Part shown: positions 8,098-14,141 of the stretch, piece by piece | Position numbering within the stretch: position 1 is the first letter of the stretch | Layout: each line of letters begins with the position of its first letter | Assembly (NCBI GenBank): GCA_910587905.1 | Contig: CAJUOF010000141.1 | Span: 1 to 18,745, forward strand | Direction: 5' to 3' | From: an uncultured Lachnospiraceae bacterium | GTDB taxonomy: Bacteria > Bacillota_A > Clostridia > Lachnospirales > Lachnospiraceae | Length of the DNA: 18,745 nt | Made by a program: the position numbers and the translations under genes | Notes under the pieces: generated by a model | Told to the model about the DNA's origin: nothing | Seen by the model: only the letters and a program-made list of their open reading frames with translations | Database searches by the model: none

Positions 8098-9283
8098 TCC
8101 TTCTATTTATGGCATCCAGAATCCGGTGTGCCACTTCCTCCTTGCTCATCTTCGGAAGAGAAACCTCCCCGTCCCTGGTGATGATCGTGACCACGTTGGT
8201 GTCCGTGCCGAACCCGGCCCCCTCCACCTTGAGGTTGTTGGCCACGATCATGTCCAGGTTCTTTTTCAAAAGCTTCTCCCTGGAATGCTCCAGCATCCGC
8301 TCCGTCTCCATGGAAAAACCGCAGAGGAACTGCCCCTCCCGCTTCCGCTCCCCCAGCGCCTTCAAAGTGTCCTCCGTCCTGGAAAGCGGGATGGACATCT
8401 CCCCCTCCGCCTTCTTGACCTTCTCGCCACTCACCGCCGCCGGCCGGTAATCCGCCACCGCCGCCGCCTTGATGATGACGTCCTGCTCCGCAAAACGAGA
8501 GAGCACCGCCTCATAGAGCTCCGCCGCCGTCACGATCTCCACCACCTTCACGAACTCCGGACGTTTCAAGGACGTGGGCCCGGTCACGAGAGTCACCTCG
8601 GCCCCCCTCTGCATGGCCGCCCTCGCCAGGGCGTAGCCCATCTTTCCGGTGGAATGGTTGGAAAGATAGCGGACCGGGTCGACGGCCTCCCTGGTGGGCC
8701 CCGCCGTCACCAGAACCTTCTTTCCGGCCAGATCCTTCTCAAAGGCCAGTTCCCTCAAAATATAGGCAAGCAGCGTCTCCTCGTCCGCCATCCTCCCGTT
8801 GCCCGTGTCCCCGTTGGCCAGCATCCCCACCACCGGCTCCACGAACTCATAGCCAAAGCCCTTGAGCCTCGCAATGTTGTCCTGGACAATGGGATTGTTG
8901 TACATGTTGGTGTTCATGGCCGGGGCAATGAACTTCTTGCAGGGACAGGCCATGATCGTGGTGGTCAGCATGTCGTCGGCGATCCCACACGCAATCTTCC
9001 CGATCACGTTGGCGCTGGCAGGAGCCACCATGAAAAGGTCCGCCTGCTTCGCCAGGGCCACGTGCTCCACGGAAAACTCAAAATTCCGGTCAAAGGTGTC
9101 AATCAGGCACTTGGTCCCCGTCAAAGTCTCAAAAGTAGTCGGAGTGATGAAATTCGTGGCGTGCTCCGTCATCAGCACATGGACCGTGGCATGGTTCTTC
9201 TTTAACAGTCTTGCCAGATTTGCGATCTTATACGCCGCAATGCTTCCCGAAACGCCGAGAAGAACCGTCTTCCCCTTTAACAT
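8081..9283 (-). CDS. coaBC: Bifunctional phosphopantothenoylcysteine synthetase/decarboxylase
   Basis: The protein makes 4'-phosphopantetheine from 4'-phosphopantothenate and cysteine in two steps of coenzyme A synthesis. The N-terminal CoaC half is a flavoprotein: LLGVSGSIAAYKIANL binds FMN, the histidine in EHVALAKQADLF is the likely catalytic base, and PASANVIGKIA and PAMNTNMYNNP (substrate clamp) follow. The C-terminal CoaB half begins at KVLVTAGPTREAVDPVRYLS with NHSTGKMGYALA, then KAAAVADYRP and LCGFSMETE. The start is the ATG at 9283 (MLKGKT), nine bases from AAGGAG. An ATG two codons earlier (9289) is possible but only three bases from it. Diverging from coaX across a ~130-bp gap, it heads the minus-strand run to efp and overlaps cls. 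Confidence 0.96.
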   Translation of the reverse strand: MLKGKTVLLGVSGSIAAYKIANLARLLKKNHATVHVLMTEHATNFITPTTFETLTGTKCLIDTFDRNFEFSVEHVALAKQADLFMVAPASANVIGKIACGIADDMLTTTIMACPCKKFIAPAMNTNMYNNPIVQDNIARLKGFGYEFVEPVVGMLANGDTGNGRMADEETLLAYILRELAFEKDLAGKKVLVTAGPTREAVDPVRYLSNHSTGKMGYALARAAMQRGAEVTLVTGPTSLKRPEFVKVVEIVTAAELYEAVLSRFAEQDVIIKAAAVADYRPAAVSGEKVKKAEGEMSIPLSRTEDTLKALGERKREGQFLCGFSMETERMLEHSREKLLKKNLDMIVANNLKVEGAGFGTDTNVVTIITRDGEVSLPKMSKEEVAHRILDAINRRNEADS

Positions 9284-9310
9284 AGACATGATCTCCTTAT
9301 GGTAATTCCC

Positions 9311-9339
9311 TTGCGCCGCCCGCCAATCCATGCTATAAT
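9311..9339 (+). promoter_or_regulatory. Sigma-A-type promoter of coaX
   Basis: TTGCGC at 9311-9316 and TATAAT at 9334-9339 are separated by exactly 17 bp. The bases before the -10 box are TGC, giving an extended -10. Transcription would begin near 9346, leaving a leader of about 70 nt before the coaX ATG. No comparably good promoter for coaBC is obvious on the other strand. Confidence 0.75.
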
Positions 9340-9349
9340 CGCACCTGGA

Positions 9350-9386
9350 CCGGCTGCGGCCGGAATGGATATCCAAAATGATATCC
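9350..9386 (+). repeat. Two adjacent small hairpins in the coaX leader / coaBC-coaX intergenic region
   Basis: CCGGC (9350-9354) pairs with GCCGG (9359-9363) around TGCG. GGATATC (9367-9373) pairs with GATATCC (9380-9386) around a 6-nt loop. They lie just downstream of the predicted coaX start point and upstream of its ribosome site. No T-run follows, so they do not look like terminators. They could be RNA structure or protein-binding palindromes; function unknown. Confidence 0.5.
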
Positions 9387-9415
9387 GAATTTATATTGGA
9401 AAGGATTTCGCACTT

Positions 9416-10189
9416 ATGATACTCGCCATCGACATCGGCAACACCAACATCGTCATCGGCTGCATCGACGACAAAAAGACATATTTCGTGGAGCGCATCT
9501 CCACCAACTTAAGCCAGACCGTCCTGGAATACGCCGTCACCTTTAAAAACATCCTGGAACTCTACCACGTCAACCCCAGGGGCCTGGAGGGGGCGATCCT
9601 CTCCTCCGTGGTTCCCCCCATCTCCAGGACCGTCCGGCTGTCCGTGGAAAAGATCATCGGAAAAGCCTGTCTCATGGTGGGCCCCGGCGTGAAGACCGGC
9701 CTCAACATCCTCATGGACAATCCCGCCGCCGTGGGAAGCGACCTGGTGGTCACCGCCGTGGCCGGCATCCGGGAATACAAGGCTCCCTTCCTGGTCATCG
9801 ACATGGGCACCGCCACCACCATCACCTGCATCGACAAAAACCGCAATTACATCGGCGGCGCCATCATTCCCGGCGTCCGGGTCTCCCTGGAATCCCTCTC
9901 CCAGAGGGCGGCCCAGCTCCACAACATCAGCCTTGAACCGCCCAGGCACGCCATCGGGAAAAACACCACCGAATGCATGCGCAGCGGCGTGGTCCTGGGA
10001 AGCGCCTCCATGCTGGACGGCATGATCGACCGGTTCGCCGAGGAACTGGGCGAGGAACCCACCGTCCTCGCCACCGGGGGACTATCCAAAATCATCATCC
10101 CCCACTGCCGCCACAAGATCATCATCGACGACGGCCTTCTGCTCAAGGGGCTGTGGATCATCTACACGAAAAACCAGCAAAACCCATAA
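9416..10189 (+). CDS. coaX: Type III pantothenate kinase
   Basis: The enzyme phosphorylates pantothenate, the first step of coenzyme A synthesis. The type III form belongs to the ASKHA fold, is not inhibited by CoA, and typically needs a monovalent cation. From the ATG at 9416 the protein has 257 residues, the family size. Motifs are LAIDIGNTNIVIG at the start (phosphate-binding loop), VGSDLVVTAVAG, FLVIDMGTATTITCID, and IGGAIIPGV. The longer open frame back to 9299 is rejected because it crosses the promoter and adds 39 residues before the canonical MILAIDIGNTN; GGAAAGGA lies ten bases upstream of the chosen ATG. It is divergent from coaBC, so two adjacent genes cover three activities of the same pathway. 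Confidence 0.97.
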   Translation: MILAIDIGNTNIVIGCIDDKKTYFVERISTNLSQTVLEYAVTFKNILELYHVNPRGLEGAILSSVVPPISRTVRLSVEKIIGKACLMVGPGVKTGLNILMDNPAAVGSDLVVTAVAGIREYKAPFLVIDMGTATTITCIDKNRNYIGGAIIPGVRVSLESLSQRAAQLHNISLEPPRHAIGKNTTECMRSGVVLGSASMLDGMIDRFAEELGEEPTVLATGGLSKIIIPHCRHKIIIDDGLLLKGLWIIYTKNQQNP

Positions 10190-10498
10190 TTCCAAAGTAT
10201 TTTACCATAGAATGACAAAAAATACAATTGCGGATTTCTCCGACAATCGCCGCTCTCAAAGCTGCAGGACACAGCCTGAGCGGGCGCAGGATATGAAGTT
10301 GTAATTCTCCTCTCTGCCCGTGAGTAACGCTAAAGCCGCCATTATGCGTTCTACCATAATGGCGGCCTCCGTAATTTTCACACTATATAATCCCTTCATT
10401 CATGGTGGTATCCACAATGCCAATATGAGGGTTACTTGGATGAATTTTGTCAACCACAATTATAAATATATTTTGTCAATAGAACACTTCTAAAATTC
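10190..10498. other. Non-coding stretch after coaX, no gene recognised
   Basis: Apart from the 12-bp inverted repeat at 10335-10366 there is no supported gene here. The first ~150 bp are of mixed composition with weak stem-forming pieces (for example GCTG...CAGC near 10261). From about 10380 the sequence becomes clearly AT-rich compared with the flanking genes. A 30-codon minus-strand frame at 10383-10475 was considered and not accepted. Confidence 0.5.
10335..10366 (+). terminator. Perfect 12-bp stem, likely coaX terminator
   Basis: GCCGCCATTATG (10335-10346) and CATAATGGCGGC (10355-10366) are exact reverse complements around an 8-nt loop. They lie about 145 bp after the coaX stop. The downstream tract on the plus strand is CTCCGTAATTTT and on the minus strand CTTTAGC, so the T-run is weak in both directions. 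It may act as a terminator for coaX, or work in both orientations. Confidence 0.45.
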
Positions 10499-10527
10499 TT
10501 TACAAATCCCAATAATCTGGTTATAAT
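10499..10527 (+). promoter_or_regulatory. Strong sigma-A-type promoter of the 10534-10639 RNA
   Basis: TTTACA (10499-10504) and a consensus TATAAT (10522-10527) are 17 bp apart, in AT-rich surroundings. The predicted start point is near 10534, about 13 bases before the closing helix of the structured RNA. No credible protein-coding gene on the plus strand follows it, and the next gene, hicB, converges. Confidence 0.7.
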
Positions 10528-10533
10528 CTGAAT

Positions 10534-10639
10534 ATGATATTGTAAGAGGTTATCTGAGGTGGTAAATTTCGTTGCAACCATGCACCCTATGGGTCAAAAG
10601 AGATGTAGGAGCGGCGACGCCTGCCAGATAACCTTTTTT
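10534..10639 (+). ncRNA. Candidate structured small RNA, ~105 nt, unknown family
   Basis: The transcript predicted from the upstream promoter is closed by a perfect 10-bp helix, AGGTTATCTG (10547-10556) with CAGATAACCT (10625-10634). Three further A-U/G-U pairs extend it outward. After a two-base bulge on the 3' side, AGGTG (10557-10561) pairs with CGCCT (10618-10622). The 3' strand of the closing helix runs straight into six T (10634-10639), so the helix doubles as an intrinsic terminator. Inside, ACCC-TAT-GGGT (10584-10594) forms a small hairpin, and the remainder, including CAAAAGAGATG, is largely unpaired. Promoter, compact structure and terminator together argue for an autonomous RNA rather than a chance palindrome. 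I do not recognise the family: it matches no 4.5S, 6S, tmRNA or common riboswitch core that I can recall. The minus strand could fold similarly but has no promoter or T-run. Confidence 0.6.
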
Positions 10640-10656
10640 ACATTTTCTAATCTCAC

Positions 10657-10989
10657 TTATCCCACCATATGTCCGATCGCTTCTTCAACGGCAGCATTCA
10701 GACTTTTTCCGTGTTCCATTGCATATATGGCAATATTCCTGTGAAGCTCTGGGCTGATCCTCACATTAAATGTTCCTTTATATGGTGGCTCGGGCTCAAT
10801 ATTTCGCTCTTTGCAATCTTCAATATATTCTTCAACAGCATTCTGAAAATCGCACTCCAACTCCTGAATAGAATTTCCCTCATAAGACAGTAACGATTTT
10901 ATCCCAACCACTCTTCCGAAAAGACAATTGTCCTCTTTCGAATACTCTACCGTACCATTATAATTTTTATAAGACAGTAAATCACTCAT
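10657..10989 (-). CDS. hicB: HicB-type antitoxin
   Basis: This is a 110-residue antitoxin of the HicB family, which binds and neutralises HicA and represses the operon. The N-terminal part (residues ~8 to 60) has the HicB fold pattern: VEYSKEDNCLFGRVVGI, then GNSIQELECDFQNAVEEYIEDC. The C-terminal part (FNVRISPELHRNIAIYAMEHGKSLNAAVEEAIGH in sequence around residues 75 to 108) is a ribbon-helix-helix DNA-binding domain. The ATG overlaps the hicA stop as ATGA, so translation is coupled. The toxin-first order is typical for Hic loci. Codon use is more AT-rich than the surrounding genes, consistent with acquisition by transfer. It ends 18 bp from the convergent small RNA. Confidence 0.9.
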   Translation of the reverse strand: MSDLLSYKNYNGTVEYSKEDNCLFGRVVGIKSLLSYEGNSIQELECDFQNAVEEYIEDCKERNIEPEPPYKGTFNVRISPELHRNIAIYAMEHGKSLNAAVEEAIGHMVG

Positions 10990-11237
10990 AATAAACCATC
11001 CTTTCTCAGCTTTTCTATAACTTGTTCTAACACATATCGCTTTAAAATTCCATTCGGATGGGGCCTATGGAAATTTATCACTTCATTGCTATCTCTTTTT
11101 ATAAACTTTACTCCAGAACCTGTTCCACTTTGTTTCAATTGATACCCAAAATAGGATAACAAAGATTCCATCTCATCAAACGTAAAATCCGTCGGCTTCT
11201 TCAACAGACGAACAATAAGTTTTTCTTTTTTGCTCAC
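10986..11237 (-). CDS. hicA: HicA-type mRNA interferase toxin
   Basis: HicA toxins are small dsRBD-like ribonucleases that cut mRNA when free of HicB. The chosen start is the GTG at 11237, giving 83 residues (SKKEKLIVRLLKK at the N-terminus): AAGGGAG lies eight bases upstream. The GTG three codons earlier sits on top of that site. The fold pattern is visible: FTFDEMESLLSYFGYQLKQ, then GTGSGVKFIKRD, then VINFHRPHPNGILKRYVLEQV. The GSH histidine of the commonest HicA proteins is not present. The FHRPHPNG motif is instead what I recall from a Clostridia subgroup, where a histidine in that motif may serve. The toxic activity is inferred from family and context. Confidence 0.88.
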   Translation of the reverse strand: MSKKEKLIVRLLKKPTDFTFDEMESLLSYFGYQLKQSGTGSGVKFIKRDSNEVINFHRPHPNGILKRYVLEQVIEKLRKDGLL

Positions 11238-11256
11238 ATTATTCACTCCCTTACAT

Positions 11257-11301
11257 ATAGTATACTATCTCAGCATAGAGTGTGCAACTATTTTTAGTTG
11301 C
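11257..11301 (-). promoter_or_regulatory. hicAB promoter with palindromic operator candidates
   Basis: On the minus strand TTGCAC (11287-11282) and TATACT (11264-11259) are 17 bp apart. The 12-bp perfect palindrome ATAGTATACTAT at 11257-11268 covers the -10 box. A second inverted repeat, GCAACTA (11284-11290) with TAGTTGC (11295-11301), overlaps the -35. HicB has a ribbon-helix-helix domain, and such proteins usually bind palindromes at their own promoter, so autoregulation here is a reasonable inference. Confidence 0.65.
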
Positions 11302-11316
11302 CATCTGCAAAGGCAT

Positions 11317-11847
11317 TCATAATTCTTTCTTATAAACCTCCAGCTCGTACACTTCCCCGTTTCTCTGGTCCGTCTTCTGCTCTGAGTACCGGTAGACAAA
11401 ACCGCAGGACAGCGCCAGGGCCTTTCCGGCCACGTTGCCCTTTCGGGTCAAGTAATAAAACTCCCTTCCTCCCAGCAAAATGCTTCGCTCCAAAAGGATC
11501 TGCAGGACCTGCTTTCCATACCCCCGCCCCACGTATTCCGGGCCGATGGCAATGCCGGTCTCACGGAACGCATGAGGGTGAACCTCTTCGATTCCCGCAA
11601 AGCCGATGGCCTGCCCGCTCTTCCTCTCGTACACCAGGTACGTGTCATGAGTTTTTTCATAGGCGACCGTCCGCTTCATCCTGGCCTTCGCCGCCTCCTC
11701 GTCCCTTGTCACCTGCCACATCATGAACTTCGCCGTCTCCGGCCTGGACCAGACATTCCTGTACATGTCCTCCCAGTCCGACATCCTGGCCTTTCCGAGA
11801 ACCACGTCCCGGTTCCCTGTCCTTGCAATCAAAAATTCCCTCTCCAC
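11317..11847 (-). CDS. GNAT family N-acetyltransferase (RimJ/RimL-like)
   Basis: This 176-residue protein is a GNAT fold acetyltransferase that transfers acetyl from acetyl-CoA to an unknown acceptor amine. The acetyl-CoA binding motif A is ETGIAIGPEYVGRGYGKQVL, with the RGYGKQ pyrophosphate loop. The following GREFYYLTRKGNVAGKALALSCGF with the final CGF and beta strand is the usual motif B. The start chosen is the GTG at 11847, preceded by GGAGGGAGGG; the open frame upstream to 11910 reads over the phoR kinase domain and is not credible. It overlaps the 3' end of the phoR frame by 191 bp and is the last gene of the phosphate block. Substrate, and any link to phosphate, cannot be told. Confidence 0.87.
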   Translation of the reverse strand: MEREFLIARTGNRDVVLGKARMSDWEDMYRNVWSRPETAKFMMWQVTRDEEAAKARMKRTVAYEKTHDTYLVYERKSGQAIGFAGIEEVHPHAFRETGIAIGPEYVGRGYGKQVLQILLERSILLGGREFYYLTRKGNVAGKALALSCGFVYRYSEQKTDQRNGEVYELEVYKKEL

Positions 11848-13195
11848 TCCATTCCCTCCCTCCGTTTTTCGGAAACCGGACTGAAATCTTCGTTCCCTTT
11901 CCGGGAACACTGGAAAGCTCCAGCTTCGCCCCGTGCAGCTTCACCGCATGCTTGACGATGGAGAGCCCGAGCCCCGTTCCGCCGATCTCCCTCGAATGGC
12001 TCTTGTCCACCCGATAGAACCGCTCAAAAATCCGTTCCTGATGTTCCTCCGAAATCCCGATTCCTGTATCCGTGACCATGAGAAGCGCTTCCCCAGCCTC
12101 CTCCTTTACCTCCAGGCAGACAGAGCCCCCCGGCCGGTTATACTTGACGGCATTGTCACAGAGATTGTAGACAATCCCCTGCAAAAGCGGACGAACCCCG
12201 AAAACGGCCGCCGGCCCTCCCAAAAACAGAAACGCCACGCCCGCCTCCCTCGCCCCCGGAGAAAACGATTCCGCCGCCTCCTTCCCCAGGTCACATAAAT
12301 CCACCCACTCCCATCGCATGTCTTTTGCGCCCTCGTCCAGATGGGAAAGCCGGAGAATGTCCTCCACCAGCCGGATCATCCGTTTCGCCTCCCCGTAAAT
12401 CCTCCCGGAAAAAGCAGGCACGTCCTCCGGCTTCACCATGCCCTCCGCCAGAAGCTCCGCACTGCCCGAAATGGTCTGAAGTGGCGTTTTCAGTTCATGA
12501 GAGACATTGGCCGTGAACTCCCGGCGAAGCAGCGAGGTCTGCAAAAGCTCTTCTCTCTGCCAGCCGATCTCCCTCTGCTGGGCCTGAATCCGGATCAAAA
12601 GCGGCGAAAGCTCTTCATAGACCCCGTCCGTAAACGGAGCGTCCAGGTCCAGTTCGTTGAGGGGCTCCACGATCCTTTTCGCCAGCCTGGAAGCCAGAAA
12701 AAAGGACAGGCAGACAGCCGCCACAAAAATCAGGCAGAACGGTCCCCACATCCCGAAAAACAGTGCCGGCAGAGAGTCCTGAGCGGCCGAAAGCCGGAGC
12801 ACCGTACCGTCCTCCAGCCTTTTCGCACTGTACAGATACCGCTCCGCCAGAGTAAAGGAAGAGCGGGCCGCCGTCCCATAACCATCCTTAAGGGCCTCCT
12901 TTACCTCCTCCCGCTCCAGATGATTCTCCATCCCCCCGGCATCGGACCTGCTGTCATAGAGAACCGTCCCGTCCCCCGAAATCCAGGTGATGCGGCAGTC
13001 CGGACTCCCAAGGCCCTTCAGATACCGAAGTCCCCCCTCCCGGACCCCCTGCGCCGCCAAATCCGTCTGCGTCTTGAGCTCTTCCTGCCGGACGGCAGAA
13101 AAATACCCATAGAGGACCGTCATAAAAAGAACCACCGAGGCCACAAACATACTGACGGCCACCAAAAAGACCGTGCGGAAAATCCTCTTCGTCAT
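11657..13195 (-). CDS. phoR: Sensor histidine kinase, PhoR-like, with abnormal C-terminal read-through
   Basis: This membrane kinase pairs with the response regulator directly upstream. Residues ~8 to 30 and ~145 to 168 are membrane helices enclosing an extracytoplasmic sensor of about 115 residues. A HAMP-like linker follows. The phospho-acceptor is His233 in NVSHELKTPLQTI, and the ATPase domain has NLCDNAVKYN, DTGIGI, FERFYRVDKSHS and GGTGLGLSIVKH. The domain ends normally near residue 443 (GTKISVRFPK). The frame then continues 69 residues of Gly/Arg/Asp-rich sequence that is an out-of-frame reading of the acetyltransferase gene. A single base change at the TGG codon 11851-11849 would restore a stop exactly before that gene. 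The ATG overlaps the phoB stop by 4 bp (ATGA). PhoR identity rests on context; the kinase identity is certain. Confidence 0.88.
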   Translation of the reverse strand: MTKRIFRTVFLVAVSMFVASVVLFMTVLYGYFSAVRQEELKTQTDLAAQGVREGGLRYLKGLGSPDCRITWISGDGTVLYDSRSDAGGMENHLEREEVKEALKDGYGTAARSSFTLAERYLYSAKRLEDGTVLRLSAAQDSLPALFFGMWGPFCLIFVAAVCLSFFLASRLAKRIVEPLNELDLDAPFTDGVYEELSPLLIRIQAQQREIGWQREELLQTSLLRREFTANVSHELKTPLQTISGSAELLAEGMVKPEDVPAFSGRIYGEAKRMIRLVEDILRLSHLDEGAKDMRWEWVDLCDLGKEAAESFSPGAREAGVAFLFLGGPAAVFGVRPLLQGIVYNLCDNAVKYNRPGGSVCLEVKEEAGEALLMVTDTGIGISEEHQERIFERFYRVDKSHSREIGGTGLGLSIVKHAVKLHGAKLELSSVPGKGTKISVRFPKNGGREWSGEGIFDCKDREPGRGSRKGQDVGLGGHVQECLVQAGDGEVHDVAGDKGRGGGEGQDEADGRL

Positions 13196-13896
13196 CCCAT
13201 CCTCTCCATCCGGTATCCGACCCCGCGGACCGTTTCAATATAACTGCCGCATTCTCCAAGCTTCATGCGCAGGGTGCCCACGTGGACGTCCACCGTCCTC
13301 GTCTCCCCCTCATAGCCAAAGCCCCAGACCTGCCCGAGAAGCTGGTCCCTGGTAAAGACCCTCCCCGGATGTTCCAGGAAAAGACGCAGAAGCTCATACT
13401 CCTTGAGGGTAAGGGCGATCCGCTCCCCGCAGACAGACACCTGATGTCCGGCCAGATCCATCACAAGCTCCCCCATCCGGAAGCACCCGTCCCGCCCCTT
13501 CCCTTCGTTCCTCCCGGCCATGTCCCTTCCGTTCGTCCTCCTGAGCACCGCCCGCACCCGGGAGACCATCTCCATCATGCCAAAAGGCTTTGCCAGATAA
13601 TCATCCGCCCCCAGGTCCAGCCCGATCACCTTGTCATACTCCGTCCCCTTGGCCGAGGCCATGATGACCGGGACCTTCGCCGTGGCAGATTCCCCCTCCC
13701 GCAGCCGCTTCAAAATCGAAATGCCGTCCTCCCCCGGAAGCATGATGTCCAGAAGGACGAGCTCCGGCGTCTCCCCCTCCATGGCTTTAAAAAAGGAAAC
13801 GCCGTCCGAAAAGCCCTTCGCCGAAAATCCGGCAGAGCCAAGCGCATAGATCATCAGCTCCCGGATCCCGGTATCGTCCTCCACACAAAAAATCAT
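13192..13896 (-). CDS. phoB: Response regulator, OmpR/PhoB family
   Basis: This is a 234-residue DNA-binding response regulator. The receiver domain shows the acidic pair in IFCVEDDTGI, the phosphorylated aspartate in LVLLDIMLPGEDG (near residue 51), the ASAK switch residue and the lysine in YLAKPFGMMEM. A 20-residue linker rich in Arg/Gly leads to an OmpR-type winged helix with LTLKEYELLRLFLEHPGRVF and RTVDVHVGTLRMKLG. The start is the ATG at 13896, nine bases after AAAGGAG; the upstream extension of 24 codons lies over the promoter. It overlaps phoR as ATGA. A Na/Pi cotransporter with a Pho-box-like upstream region lies next to it, which supports a phosphate regulon role, but other inducers cannot be excluded. 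Confidence 0.9.
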   Translation of the reverse strand: MIFCVEDDTGIRELMIYALGSAGFSAKGFSDGVSFFKAMEGETPELVLLDIMLPGEDGISILKRLREGESATAKVPVIMASAKGTEYDKVIGLDLGADDYLAKPFGMMEMVSRVRAVLRRTNGRDMAGRNEGKGRDGCFRMGELVMDLAGHQVSVCGERIALTLKEYELLRLFLEHPGRVFTRDQLLGQVWGFGYEGETRTVDVHVGTLRMKLGECGSYIETVRGVGYRMERMG

Positions 13897-13925
13897 GTCC
13901 GTCAGCTCCTTTCCCTTAAGTCTCC

Positions 13926-14141
13926 ACAGGCAACTGCGAAATATAAAATCGAGGGAATATTCTGACAATATGTCCGTTCAAAGCCTGCAGCGCCAAACGT
14001 TCCAGCAAGCCCAGAATCGCAGAAGTCACTCGGGAAAGAATCCCTCCTGCCTTCTCTGGTCTTGCTTCCACGGCGCAGAGGGCTTTTCCCGGAAATATTG
14101 CCAGAATATTCGACAAATTTTCGAGTTTCGCAGTTGCCTGT
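13926..14141. repeat. ~216-bp imperfect palindrome (fold-back element) between the Na/Pi cotransporter and phoB
   Basis: The outer 16 bp are exact: ACAGGCAACTGCGAAA (13926-13941) against TTTCGCAGTTGCCTGT (14126-14141). A second block of 17 positions matches at 16, GAATATTCTGaCAATAT (13955-13971) against 14095-14111. Further inward, GCCTGCAGCGCC (13983-13994) matches 9 of 12 against 14072-14083, and AGCAAGCCCAGA matches 11 of 12 against the complement of the region around 14055-14066. The arms meet near 14034. The outer end touches the last base of the cotransporter stop codon. No obvious target-site duplication or transposase is seen. It could be a MITE-like or REP-like repeat, or a local hairpin that terminates or insulates transcription. 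Confidence 0.85.
13940..13968 (-). promoter_or_regulatory. phoBR promoter inside the palindrome arm
   Basis: On the minus strand TTGTCA (13968-13963) and TATATT (13945-13940) are separated by exactly 17 bp, about 44 bp before the phoB ATG. The mirror position in the other arm keeps TTGCCA but has TCGAGT instead of a -10, so only this arm looks like a promoter. No convincing Pho-box repeat lies directly upstream. Confidence 0.6.

Noticed and set aside
9299..9415. N-terminal extension of coaX by 39 codons
   Set aside because: It covers the coaX promoter and hairpins, and type III kinases start at the M-x-LAIDIGNTN position chosen.
10383..10475. A 30-codon minus-strand frame ending in a TAG just before the 12-bp hairpin, containing HPSNPHIGIVDTTMNEG, as the remnant of a lost gene
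   Set aside because: It looks protein-like and precedes a terminator-like stem, but it is short, has no start or ribosome site, and the resemblance to any known family is too weak to support.
10547..10634. The AGGTTATCTG/CAGATAACCT inverted repeat as an integron attC site
   Set aside because: The core sites do not match RYYYAAC/GTTRRRY, and there is no integrase or cassette array. A promoter plus T-run fits an RNA better.
10559..10744. A 61-codon plus-strand frame starting in the small RNA, as a small protein
   Set aside because: It reads through the terminator T-run and antisense into hicB, has no good ribosome site, and the later half is only the complement of hicB.
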